This document shows, piece after piece, positions 32,496 through 39,011 of a stretch of DNA of 53,568 nucleotides. How positions within the stretch are numbered: the first letter of the stretch is position 1; the number at the start of each line of letters is the position of its first letter. The translations under genes were made by a program, and so were the position numbers. The notes below the pieces were generated by a model. It did no database searches. It had not been told where the DNA came from and worked only from the letters and a program-made list of their open reading frames with translations. Source of the DNA: a virus; IMG/VR virus record IMGVR_UViG_3300036715_000232, positions 1 through 53,568 of that record. One strand, given 5' to 3'.

Positions 32496-33638
32496 ATGGA
32501 ATCTATCCAACTAATACAACCAACAGAACAATTTACAGAATTTATGGCTTTGCCTAACGGATTAGCAAAAAATATTAAATATTATAATAATATATCAGGT
32601 AATTCATTTACTGAAGCATCTATTGCAAAGAAAGATGGATGTATTTATTATGCTAGCAATGTTTTTAAAATAGTAAAATCAACAAAATCCTCTTATTATA
32701 TCAAAAGAGTGACAAAAGATGGATTTACTATTGATCAGAAAGGTAAATTAAGTGTGTGGTTTAACAAAAGTATATTTCAAATACCTTTTATAAATGAAGT
32801 GTTTAAATATTTTAACTTTAATTGGTTAAGTGTTAAACTACACCCATTTATAACTAAAGGTATATTTGAAAAGATGGTAGCTAATAAAATTACAAATAAT
32901 ACAGATGTTTGTAAAGCATACATTAAAGCAATGAGAATTAATTGTAGTCCTGCTTTATTTTTAAATCTATTTGAAACAACTTCTATATCTAAACAAGATT
33001 TATTACGTCAATCATCTGTTGCTAAAGACACTAATCATCTCATAGAATATTTACTTGAAGATAGTTCTCCTGGTATACATGATAATACTAAACATGAAAA
33101 ACGTCAGATTTTTAACGATATGGTGAAAGAAGCACAAATTCTTGAAAAGAAAATAGATTTTAAATGGTCTTTAAATAGACTCAAAGAAGAACATAAAGCT
33201 TGGACTGAACAAATTATGAAAGTGGAAATAGATAGTCTTGAAGATGTAAAGATTTCAAAGATTGAAAAATTTGATAGATATACACCTCAGCAATTTAAAC
33301 TTTTACAAACACAAAAAGAAGTTTTTATTGAAGGTTCCACTATGAAACATTGCATATATACTGCTTATTGGTCTTCTATTAAAACAGGTAATTATTTAGT
33401 TTATCATATTAATTCAGGTGATGAAGAAGCCACTCTTGGTGTAAATTTATATAATGATAACATAATATTTAATCAATGTTACAGTAGATATAATCATAAA
33501 GTTAGCGATGTGTTAGATGCAAAAGTTAGAACTTTTGTAGAAGAACTAAATGAACAATTAAACAGAGATGGAATATTAAAACAGCATTTTGAAGAAAAAA
33601 CAGTAGGAAACAATATTATTAACGATTTACCTTATTAA
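32496..33638 (+). CDS. PcfJ-domain-like protein
   Basis: This is a 380-residue protein. The N-terminal 280 residues are helical and basic, without a recognised family. The last 100 residues contain EGSTMKHCIYTAYWSSIKTGNYLVYHI, then EATLGVNLYNDNIIFNQC and YNHKVSDVLDAKVRTF. I associate this with the PcfJ family of plasmid and phage proteins of unknown biochemistry (M-x-H-C, then strands ending in ATL and an N/Q-C turn). An AATCATTTAAAAC element ends 8 bases before the ATG, and the gene ends at another copy. It is the longest gene of the early accessory region. The PcfJ assignment is by eye. Confidence 0.65.
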   Translation: MESIQLIQPTEQFTEFMALPNGLAKNIKYYNNISGNSFTEASIAKKDGCIYYASNVFKIVKSTKSSYYIKRVTKDGFTIDQKGKLSVWFNKSIFQIPFINEVFKYFNFNWLSVKLHPFITKGIFEKMVANKITNNTDVCKAYIKAMRINCSPALFLNLFETTSISKQDLLRQSSVAKDTNHLIEYLLEDSSPGIHDNTKHEKRQIFNDMVKEAQILEKKIDFKWSLNRLKEEHKAWTEQIMKVEIDSLEDVKISKIEKFDRYTPQQFKLLQTQKEVFIEGSTMKHCIYTAYWSSIKTGNYLVYHINSGDEEATLGVNLYNDNIIFNQCYSRYNHKVSDVLDAKVRTFVEELNEQLNRDGILKQHFEEKTVGNNIINDLPY

Positions 33639-33659
33639 ATCATTTAAAACCAATTAGTT

Positions 33660-33851
33660 ATGTTCCTAAAAGTTTATTCCATTATAATGTTTGTTATAAC
33701 AACAGCATTATTAATATCAGCTCTATATGCTTCAATAGAATGGGCATTAGACAAATTTGTTCTTATTGGTGGTCTTATATTTGTAGGATATTTTTCCACA
33801 TTTATGGCCATTATATTACACATTCAAGAAAAAAACAAAAACCCCCAATAA
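33660..33851 (+). CDS. Small protein with two transmembrane helices
   Basis: A 63-residue protein with two hydrophobic helices (VYSIIMFVITTALLISALYA and LIGGLIFVGYFSTFMAIIL) and a short Lys/Asn-rich tail. It is an inner-membrane protein by composition. An AATCATTTAAAAC element ends 9 bases before the ATG and it abuts the next gene. It resembles holin-like topology, but its place in the early region makes lysis unlikely. Function unknown. Confidence 0.6.
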   Translation: MFLKVYSIIMFVITTALLISALYASIEWALDKFVLIGGLIFVGYFSTFMAIILHIQEKNKNPQ

Positions 33852-33852
33852 C

Positions 33853-34116
33853 ATGAATGTTCCACAACAAATCAAAGACAAAATCATTTCTAAGGTGTCT
33901 AACGAGCTCACTAGAGGCAGATCTCTTGTAGAGCATAGTAAAGACCAACAAGCTCTTCATTACAAGAGAGCAACAAACACATACTATCTTATTATAGATG
34001 GGCATGAAGTGCTCACATATAGAGAATGGTATCAATTAGGTAGCCCTGCCTACCTTACATCAGGCTCATATTATGAGTGTAATAAGGAAAAAGATAAACT
34101 CAAGCCACAAGAATGA
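33853..34116 (+). CDS. Small hypothetical protein
   Basis: An 87-residue, soluble, slightly basic protein. The central strand pattern (YYLIIDGHEVLTYREWYQL) resembles a compact beta-hairpin domain. It follows the two-helix membrane protein by one base, so the two are cotranscribed and probably act together. No family recognised. Confidence 0.58.
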   Translation: MNVPQQIKDKIISKVSNELTRGRSLVEHSKDQQALHYKRATNTYYLIIDGHEVLTYREWYQLGSPAYLTSGSYYECNKEKDKLKPQE

Positions 34117-34159
34117 CCACATGAAAAACACCTATTTTTAATCATTTAAATTATAAAAC

Positions 34160-34291
34160 ATGAAAAAGTTAACAAGTTTAGTTATTGCCACTATTATTGT
34201 GGGAATAATTGTATTTTCGCTTATGCTAAGTAGCTGTAAAACAACAGGATATGGCTGTCATGGTAGAAGTAAATCTATTACAGGATATTAA
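34160..34291 (+). CDS. Small lipoprotein
   Basis: A 43-residue protein with a type II signal peptide: basic start MKKL, hydrophobic core (VIATIIVGIIVFSL) and a lipobox ending LSSC at residues 23-26. A 17-residue mature part with one more Cys follows. AATCATTTAAAT ends 8 bases before the ATG. It should be exported and lipid-anchored by the host. Tiny phage lipoproteins often block superinfection, which is an inference here. Confidence 0.7.
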   Translation: MKKLTSLVIATIIVGIIVFSLMLSSCKTTGYGCHGRSKSITGY

Positions 34292-34312
34292 TTAAAATAT
34301 AAATTAATCAAC

Positions 34313-34870
34313 ATGGAAGCAGAATTAACATTTAGAAGCTACAAGCCCTTAAAACTTGAAAAGGGTATGTGGTTCATCAATAAGCTCTATCCCAACACAA
34401 AAAGAGAACAAATCATTATTAAGGTGCTTGATAGAATACCTAATAATGAAGATGATGCATTTGTTATGATAAATGGTTGGCCAATGGAACCATACATTGT
34501 ACATGAAAATCAAGTGTTAGCTACACCACAACAAATAGCATGGTGGGATGATTGTGATCCAGATTCTGAATATTTCTCAGACATCACAATCAAACAGATG
34601 GAAGATGTAATTAATATATATGGTGGATGGCTTGATATACAAATGGAATGTCAAGATGATGATGATGAATGTCAACCAACACCTGTTATTATGGAAGGAA
34701 AGGTGATTCTCACATATTATGGACAATCTGAGGAATATGATGAAGATGGTGAAGAATATAATGAGGATGAGGAGGAAGAAGGAGATTGGGAAGAAGAAAG
34801 TGATGATGAATGGGAATTCTATAACAAAAAACCATCAAATGATGATGAAAATCATATTAAAGAAAATTAA
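34313..34870 (+). CDS. Acidic early protein with Glu/Asp-rich tail
   Basis: This is a 185-residue protein. The first 110 residues are folded in character (FRSYKPLKLEKGMWFINKLYP; MEDVINIYGGWLDIQMEC). The rest is dominated by Glu and Asp (about 50 residues with runs such as EEYNEDEEEEGDWEEE). Extremely acidic tails occur in DNA mimics and in proteins that bind host nucleic-acid enzymes. No family is recognised. The 3' end overlaps a possible small gene in another frame. Confidence 0.65.
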   Translation: MEAELTFRSYKPLKLEKGMWFINKLYPNTKREQIIIKVLDRIPNNEDDAFVMINGWPMEPYIVHENQVLATPQQIAWWDDCDPDSEYFSDITIKQMEDVINIYGGWLDIQMECQDDDDECQPTPVIMEGKVILTYYGQSEEYDEDGEEYNEDEEEEGDWEEESDDEWEFYNKKPSNDDENHIKEN

Positions 34871-35006
34871 CATATTTATATTTGGACAAGTGGCACAAGG
34901 AGAAACACTTCCACCACCAACAGTGCATACAACCTATCCAAAGGATTACAAAGACTTTTATAAATGGGCTAATGAATTAAATGTTAGTTCTTCCTATAAG
35001 AGATAG
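34845..35006 (+). CDS. Possible small overlapping gene
   Basis: A 53-residue frame that starts inside the acidic-tail gene and extends 136 bases beyond it. It ends with a plausible globular stretch (HTTYPKDYKDFYKWANELNV). It fills the space up to a terminator at 35033, so something here is likely translated. The start codon is uncertain (34845 is the last ATG before the unique part). Confidence 0.45.
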   Translation: MKIILKKINIFIFGQVAQGETLPPPTVHTTYPKDYKDFYKWANELNVSSSYKR

Positions 35007-35032
35007 ATAACATTGTGTGTGGATGGGAATAA

Positions 35033-35070
35033 AGGCCTCTAATAGAGATATTAGGGGTCTTTTATTTTAT
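35033..35070 (+). terminator. Intrinsic terminator
   Basis: AGGCCTCTAATA (35033-35044) pairs, with two G-U-type pairs, with TATTAGGGGTCT (35049-35060), followed by TTTATTTTATT. Confidence 0.8.
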
Positions 35071-35115
35071 TCATACATTAACAATTATATTTTAAATCCA
35101 CAAAAACCTACACAC

Positions 35116-35337
35116 ATGCCACGTAAAGCACAATTAGTATTCAGTTCAAAGAACTTTTCTCGTCAAAACATTCTATCATGTTCATGCGGAAGCAGTCCAT
35201 CTGCTAAGCTATTTGAAGGTATTTTAAAAGGTTGGACAACCACTAATAGGTTGAGTATCAGCAAAGAGAAATACTTTTATCAGCCTTCTGAGGAATATGT
35301 TAAACATTCTATGATGTTTAAGAAGAAGAAAAGTTAG
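35116..35337 (+). CDS. Small basic protein
   Basis: A 73-residue basic protein from the ATG at 35116. A CSCG pair sits at residues 22-25 and a Lys-rich C-terminus ends KKKKS. An upstream in-frame ATG at 35017 is rejected because a terminator lies between. The basic ends suggest nucleic-acid contact. It is flanked by terminators on both sides, so it has its own transcript. Function unknown. Confidence 0.58.
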   Translation: MPRKAQLVFSSKNFSRQNILSCSCGSSPSAKLFEGILKGWTTTNRLSISKEKYFYQPSEEYVKHSMMFKKKKS

Positions 35338-35345
35338 GAAATTAA

Positions 35346-35383
35346 GTGATACCATCATATATTTGTGGTGGTATCACATTTTT
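35346..35383 (+). terminator. Intrinsic terminator
   Basis: GTGATACCATCA (35346-35357) pairs with TGGTGGTATCAC (35366-35377), with one G-U-type pair, followed by ATTTTTAAA. The TATATTTG word in its loop is judged a chance promoter-box match. Confidence 0.85.
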
Positions 35384-35400
35384 AAATTAAAATCTATTTT

Positions 35401-35631
35401 ATGAAATTCACTATAACTGCTAAGAACTTTCTTTTGTTATGTGCTATGTTATTAACTATGTATGCAATAGTTTTAACCTTTAATTCTGCTCCAGATGTGA
35501 CATTTTGGAAGTGGTTTGGTTGGAACTATGGTATTAATTATACAGATCACATGATTCCTAAACTATTAGCAATGGGAGCTTGGGTGTTATATATATTAGT
35601 TCCTTCACCAAAAGACACAGAATTAGAATGA
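35401..35631 (+). CDS. Small membrane protein
   Basis: A 76-residue protein with a hydrophobic N-terminal helix (NFLLLCAMLLTMYAIVLTF) and a second helix near the end (LLAMGAWVLYILV). A Trp-rich loop (FWKWFGWNYG) lies between them, giving two predicted membrane spans. Its TGA overlaps the ATG of the next gene. Function unknown; the host envelope is the likely location. Confidence 0.6.
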   Translation: MKFTITAKNFLLLCAMLLTMYAIVLTFNSAPDVTFWKWFGWNYGINYTDHMIPKLLAMGAWVLYILVPSPKDTELE

Positions 35632-35936
35632 TACCATGTATATGCATTGATGCTACAAATAAGCCTAATGATATTCCAAATAACAAATGGTTAAAGAAAA
35701 ACCAAGAATATCATGTTATATACACCATCACTGTATTACCACAGAGGCAATTAGCATTTCATTTAGCTGAAATAGAACTTGATGAGACATGCTATCCCTA
35801 TCAATATTTCCTTGCTAATAGGTTTGCCTTTACAGAGGAAAATCTATTGCTATTAATGGAATTAATTAAGGATTGCTCTGATACAGATTTCTCTATGGAT
35901 GAACTAATGAAACAAACAGAAATCATTAACCAATAA
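35628..35936 (+). CDS. Small hypothetical protein
   Basis: A 102-residue soluble protein from the ATG at 35628, which overlaps the stop of the membrane-protein gene as ATGA. An alternative start at 35580 is disfavoured for that reason. The pattern KKNQEYHVIYTITVLP with RQLAFHLAEIEL suggests a small beta-barrel-like fold followed by a helical end. It is coupled to the preceding membrane protein. Family not recognised. Confidence 0.62.
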   Translation: MIPCICIDATNKPNDIPNNKWLKKNQEYHVIYTITVLPQRQLAFHLAEIELDETCYPYQYFLANRFAFTEENLLLLMELIKDCSDTDFSMDELMKQTEIINQ

Positions 35937-35945
35937 ATATAAAAA

Positions 35946-36341
35946 ATGAAAAAGCTAATCACGTTCCTATTAATATTATGTACATCATTTGCTAAAGCAC
36001 AAGATGTATCTCTTCCTCTAACAAAGGTGATGACATATGTCTATAATGATGTTACAGATAAATATGATGATTATGAATCATTAGTTCCAGATGAAGGAGT
36101 TAATATTGTAATGACAGATGACCATCATCTCATCATCACTAATAAAAAAGGTACTAATTATATGATTAAGACCGCTGAGAGAAGAAAATCTGATGGTGAT
36201 GGGTATACATGTACAGATTTTGAGGGTAATGACCAAGATGAGCAATATGTATATATGACTCTATGTACCAATCAGAGTAAGAAAACTGGATTTCTAGTGG
36301 TGGTATATTCTAGAAAATGTTCAATCACTTATTTCTTTTAA
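35946..36341 (+). CDS. Secreted protein with Sec signal peptide
   Basis: This is a 131-residue protein. The N-terminus MKKLITFLLILCTSFAKAQD is a classic signal peptide with an A-K-A cleavage motif at about residue 18, giving a mature Asp-rich protein of about 113 residues. Mature Cys residues (CTDF, LCTNQ, KCS) could form disulfides in the periplasm. Exported phage early proteins may modify the cell surface against competing phages; that role is inference. Confidence 0.65.
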   Translation: MKKLITFLLILCTSFAKAQDVSLPLTKVMTYVYNDVTDKYDDYESLVPDEGVNIVMTDDHHLIITNKKGTNYMIKTAERRKSDGDGYTCTDFEGNDQDEQYVYMTLCTNQSKKTGFLVVVYSRKCSITYFF

Positions 36342-36342
36342 T

Positions 36343-36516
36343 ATGAATACAACAGTAACAACAACAGAAACTCCACAATTAAATGGGCTCCATTGTCCAG
36401 AATGTGGTGAAGAACTATTAGATTCAAAACCAAACACCATCCTCACAATGCATCCTGCTCAAAAAGAAGTGGAATGTATAAGTTGTGAATATAAGGGATA
36501 TAGAATAATTTGGTGA
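36343..36516 (+). CDS. Small zinc-ribbon protein
   Basis: A 57-residue frame with CPECGEEL at residues 18-25 and CISC at 45-48, a standard two-knuckle zinc ribbon, after a Thr-rich start. It begins one base after the signal-peptide gene and ends before a terminator at 36579. The zinc knuckles and gene spacing support it despite its size. Probably binds nucleic acid or a protein partner. Confidence 0.68.
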   Translation: MNTTVTTTETPQLNGLHCPECGEELLDSKPNTILTMHPAQKEVECISCEYKGYRIIW

Positions 36517-36578
36517 TTTAATATAAATTAGTTAAATTGCAATATATTATAACGATCTGTTTTTCAGAATCAAACCGA

Positions 36579-36606
36579 CCCCTATTTCTATAGGGGTTTA
36601 TTTTTA
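36579..36606 (+). terminator. Intrinsic terminator
   Basis: CCCCTAT (36579-36585) pairs with ATAGGGG (36590-36596) across a TTCT loop, followed by TTTATTTTTAA. Confidence 0.9.
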
Positions 36607-36623
36607 ATTATAAAATTAATCAT

Positions 36624-36725
36624 ATGCATATAATAGCATTAATTATTACATTAGTTATTTTAGTAGTTGTTTTCTATGGAGTGTATGATGTTATCAAACA
36701 AATAAATGAGATGGAAGATGAATAA
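36624..36725 (+). CDS. 33-residue single-pass membrane peptide
   Basis: A short frame coding one hydrophobic helix (IIALIITLVILVVVFYGV) followed by an acidic tail (INEMEDE). It follows a terminator by about 20 bases. Its TAA abuts the ATG of another short frame. Membrane mini-proteins of this kind are common in phage early regions. Real translation is plausible but unproven. Confidence 0.5.
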   Translation: MHIIALIITLVILVVVFYGVYDVIKQINEMEDE

Positions 36726-36824
36726 ATGTCAAGATGTATGCATGAAAAACTAGGAAAAATTCATGCAAAAAGTGCTGAAAATAGACACCTTGTGCAAAAA
36801 ATAACTGTCCCAAATATTTGCTAA
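36726..36824 (+). CDS. Possible 32-residue peptide
   Basis: This frame begins directly after the stop of the membrane peptide and ends inside a hairpin. The product is basic with two Cys and three His. It coincides with two inverted repeats, so the conservation of this DNA may reflect structure rather than protein. Listed as doubtful. Confidence 0.25.
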   Translation: MSRCMHEKLGKIHAKSAENRHLVQKITVPNIC

Positions 36825-37009
36825 TTTTGGGACATAAATGTAGCATAAATCATTCACTATCAACAAAACAAGGGCTTAATGATTGAAATATGCTACATAA
36901 CTGGTCATATAAGGGCAAAAAATGCCCTTGTTGAGTAGTATAAGGGTAAAAATTACACTTTAACAAATAATATTGTGGAAAATATTCCACTAAAATGAAC
37001 GAATAGTGG
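36739..37009. repeat. Non-coding segment packed with inverted and direct repeats
   Basis: Stems in order: TGCATGAA/TTCATGCA (36739-36746 / 36760-36767); GTCCCAAA/TTTGGGAC (36807-36814 / 36826-36833). Next is a long two-part stem, ATGTAGCATA/TATGCTACAT (36838-36847 / 36889-36898), continued by AATCATT/AATGATT (36848-36854 / 36878-36884). Then come AAGGGCA/TGCCCTT (36911-36917 / 36923-36929), and GTGGAA/TTCCAC (36975-36980 / 36985-36990), which competes with CCACTA/TAGTGG (36987-36992 / 37004-37009). TATAAGGGCAAAAA at 36908 recurs as TATAAGGGTAAAAA at 36939. The segment up to 37140 has no convincing gene. Candidate replication origin, structured RNA or regulator-binding array. Confidence 0.65.
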
Positions 37010-37140
37010 AAAATAACCAACAGTTTTACGGAATATAACCGATATAGTTTACAAAATTTGACAACTTAGTACTATTAATGCCTAAAACTTATTAAATTTA
37101 AACCATTTCGTTGACATCACCAATATGATAAATTTATAAT

Positions 37141-37335
37141 ATGACACCAAAAGAGAAAGCAGAAGAACTAAAAGAAAAATTTGATGGTTACATCTGTTAT
37201 GCTGAAGCAACAGTAGATGAAATAATTAAAGTTGTAGAAGAAATATGTGATGATAGAGGATATGATCCTTTTGAAGCTCCATTATATACATTAAATTATT
37301 ATAAAGAAGTAAAACAAGAAATAGAAAAGTTATGA
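37141..37335 (+). CDS. Small acidic protein
   Basis: A 64-residue helical, acidic protein (KEKAEELKEKFDGYICYAEATVDEIIKVVEEICDD). The TPKEKAEELKEKF start is a recurring first-helix motif of small Bacteroidota-phage proteins (recollection). It is the first gene after the repeat-rich segment, and its TGA overlaps the next ATG. Function unknown. Confidence 0.65.
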   Translation: MTPKEKAEELKEKFDGYICYAEATVDEIIKVVEEICDDRGYDPFEAPLYTLNYYKEVKQEIEKL

Positions 37336-37577
37336 AAGGACATCTATACAAAAAGAAACAACCTGAAGGATGGTATGTAGCATACGATATTGATGGGTTT
37401 ACAAAAGCAGAGCTTCCCTTACATCCAGATGATATCAAACAAATAAACAGGGATGCACAAGTGTTTGATAATATAGAGGCTAGAATAGCTGCCTATCCTG
37501 AAGTGGAATTTGATTGGTTTGTTATAGTACAACCTGATGGCAAGGGTAAAGAATATGCTAAACTTTTAAACCATTAA
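37332..37577 (+). CDS. Small conserved hypothetical protein
   Basis: An 81-residue protein, predicted beta then alpha (GWYVAYDIDGFTKAELPLHPDDIKQI). Its start overlaps the upstream stop (ATGA). The opening LYKKKQPEGWYVAYD is a type of sequence I recall in small proteins of Bacteroidota phages, but with no known role. It is part of the 37.1-38.3 kb run of small accessory genes. Confidence 0.62.
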   Translation: MKGHLYKKKQPEGWYVAYDIDGFTKAELPLHPDDIKQINRDAQVFDNIEARIAAYPEVEFDWFVIVQPDGKGKEYAKLLNH

Positions 37578-37587
37578 ACCAAAAACA

Positions 37588-37788
37588 ATGAAACAAACAG
37601 CAGTAGAATGGTTATTTCAAGAACTATGGGATACTTCAAAAGACAAGTTGACTTGGTATAGTATTTTAGAGAAAGCCAAAGAAATGGAATCAGATAGAGA
37701 ATATGAAATTAAAGCATTTTGGTTTGGTAGAGGAATAAATGCAGGTAGAGAAAACAAAATTGAAGAACTTAAACCTAAAAAAGATTAA
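37588..37788 (+). CDS. Small helical protein, paralogue of the next gene
   Basis: A 66-residue helical protein. The sequence TAVEWLFQELWDTS, followed by ILEKAKEME, parallels SIEWLAKELESHG and LIDQAKEMH at the start of the following gene. The two are tandem relatives, 2 bases apart. This E-W-L-x-x-E-L / A-K-E-M pattern is common in Bacteroidota phage accessory genes (recollection). Role unknown. Confidence 0.65.
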   Translation: MKQTAVEWLFQELWDTSKDKLTWYSILEKAKEMESDREYEIKAFWFGRGINAGRENKIEELKPKKD

Positions 37789-37790
37789 TT

Positions 37791-38330
37791 ATGACATCAA
37801 TAGAATGGTTAGCTAAAGAATTGGAATCACATGGAGATCCTCAGTATTGTGAATTAGAATGGAAAACATTAGCTTTATTAATTGACCAAGCCAAAGAAAT
37901 GCACAAGCAAGAGGTAATAGATGCATATTTTGAAGGTGCATATGGTGGAGATAATATAAGTGGAGAACAATACTATCAAGAAACATTTGTAAGTAAGGGA
38001 AGTGGTATGTCGGAAAAACCGAATAACCACATAGACAGAACTTGTACTAATAGTTGTTCAGTAGTATGTGGAGAATGTCAACTTCCAATTCCCCAAACAG
38101 AAATATCAGATAAATCTTGGGAAGGTTGTGATGGTTGTACAGAACAAGATGAGATTATGTACAAGAATGGATATGCAAAAGGATATAATGCTGCCATAGC
38201 TGAACCTCCTAAAGAAATATCAGATGAAGAAATAACTAAGTTGGCTAATGAACATATCTTATACAATGATTCTAAAAGACAATGGGTTATAGAAGGTATG
38301 AAACTTTATAGAGAACAATTAAAACAATGA
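37791..38330 (+). CDS. Accessory protein with E-W-L/A-K-E-M module and Cys-rich insert
   Basis: This is a 179-residue protein. The N-terminal helical part (residues 1-45) resembles the preceding gene product. A Cys-rich middle (CTNSCSVVCGEC; CDGC at about 115-118) could bind zinc. The C-terminus SDEEITKLANEH with GMKLYREQLKQ is a helical ending I associate with the same family. It looks like the family module split by a Cys-rich insertion. The opposite-strand frame here is spurious. Function unknown. Confidence 0.65.
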   Translation: MTSIEWLAKELESHGDPQYCELEWKTLALLIDQAKEMHKQEVIDAYFEGAYGGDNISGEQYYQETFVSKGSGMSEKPNNHIDRTCTNSCSVVCGECQLPIPQTEISDKSWEGCDGCTEQDEIMYKNGYAKGYNAAIAEPPKEISDEEITKLANEHILYNDSKRQWVIEGMKLYREQLKQ

Positions 38331-38340
38331 TAATTTCCTA

Positions 38341-38406
38341 TTATAATGTGATTTAGCACTTTTAATGATGAAAAAAGCTAAATAAATACAATAAATCACA
38401 TTATAA
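38341..38406. repeat. Perfect 15-bp inverted repeat with an alternative inner stem
   Basis: TTATAATGTGATTTA (38341-38355) and TAAATCACATTATAA (38392-38406) are exact inverted copies, 36 bases apart. An inner TTTAGC (38352-38357) / GCTAAA (38377-38382) pairing uses part of the left arm, so the two stems are mutually exclusive. It lies in the only gap between the accessory cluster and the genes leading to PolB. Possible attenuator, operator or cruciform site. Confidence 0.65.
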
Positions 38407-38447
38407 AATAAAACCGTTCCAATTTATAACAGTTTAAATAAAATACA

Positions 38448-38618
38448 ATGAAAAGACTTAAAACATCATATTTTATAAAATCAGATAGTTGCAAAGATTG
38501 TCACGAACTTATAATTATTCATAGACGTTTTAAAAAACAGTCTAAAATTAGACGTGTTATGTGGATTGCTAGTGCTATCAAATGGGACCATGCTTTACAA
38601 CTAAAACTAAATCAATAA
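38448..38618 (+). CDS. Small basic protein
   Basis: A 56-residue, strongly basic frame with a CKDC pair at residues 15-18 and an Arg/Lys-rich helix (HRRFKKQSKIRRVMWIASAI). It is preceded at 8 bases by an AGTTTAAAT leader element and followed 3 bases later by another gene. Likely a nucleic-acid- or protein-binding peptide. Unassigned. Confidence 0.58.
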   Translation: MKRLKTSYFIKSDSCKDCHELIIIHRRFKKQSKIRRVMWIASAIKWDHALQLKLNQ

Positions 38619-38621
38619 GTT

Positions 38622-38816
38622 ATGACAGAAGAACTTTATTCTTATTTATTCCATTATAACCACCATACAGGTCTTTGGAGTGCTATTCCAAGAGAAAAAC
38701 ATGATGAATATTGGAATGATGCTAAATCAAAAGGTATTCTTAGATCAAAGAGTATTGGAACATTAATTACACTTATTAATAAGGGTGATGATTTCATTAA
38801 AAAAATTAAGAAATGA
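38622..38816 (+). CDS. Small hypothetical protein
   Basis: A 64-residue protein, Tyr/His/Trp-rich at the start (LYSYLFHYNHHTGLWSAIPREKH) and then helical with a Lys-rich end. The opening resembles short beta-hairpin proteins. Its TGA overlaps the ATG of the following 65-residue gene. It is the first of the run leading into the DNA polymerase gene. Confidence 0.6.
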   Translation: MTEELYSYLFHYNHHTGLWSAIPREKHDEYWNDAKSKGILRSKSIGTLITLINKGDDFIKKIKK

Positions 38817-39010
38817 AAAAGAAGAAATATAAATATGACAAGGATAAAATGATTAAATTATTTAAGGAAGAAGGTTTTTCAGATGAAGAAATAAAAAAAC
38901 ATTTTGAACAGAAGAAAAATTTAGAGATTGAAAGAAAGAAGTTAATCAAAAAACAAAAAGAAAAACCTCTTGCAAGAATATTTAATGGTCTTAACACAAA
39001 TGCAATATAA
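38813..39010 (+). CDS. Small Lys-rich protein upstream of PolB
   Basis: A 65-residue, Lys/Glu-rich, probably coiled protein (KYKYDKDKMIKLFKEEGFSDEEIKKHF). The FSDEEIKKHF piece resembles a short helix-turn-helix. It ends one base before the PolB start chosen here. A small DNA- or polymerase-interacting role is possible by position only. Confidence 0.6.
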   Translation: MKKKKYKYDKDKMIKLFKEEGFSDEEIKKHFEQKKNLEIERKKLIKKQKEKPLARIFNGLNTNAI

Positions 39011-39011
39011 T

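Noticed and set aside
35357-35370. TATATTTG promoter box
   Set aside because: It lies in the loop of a clear terminator and has no -33 element at 19-21 bases.
37111-37140. TTGACA, 18 bases, TATAAT: a perfect sigma70-type hexamer pair on the rightward strand
   Set aside because: The -10 hexamer abuts the ATG at 37141, so transcription would begin inside that gene. The Bacteroidota primary sigma factor also does not use this consensus. In AT-rich DNA it is probably chance.
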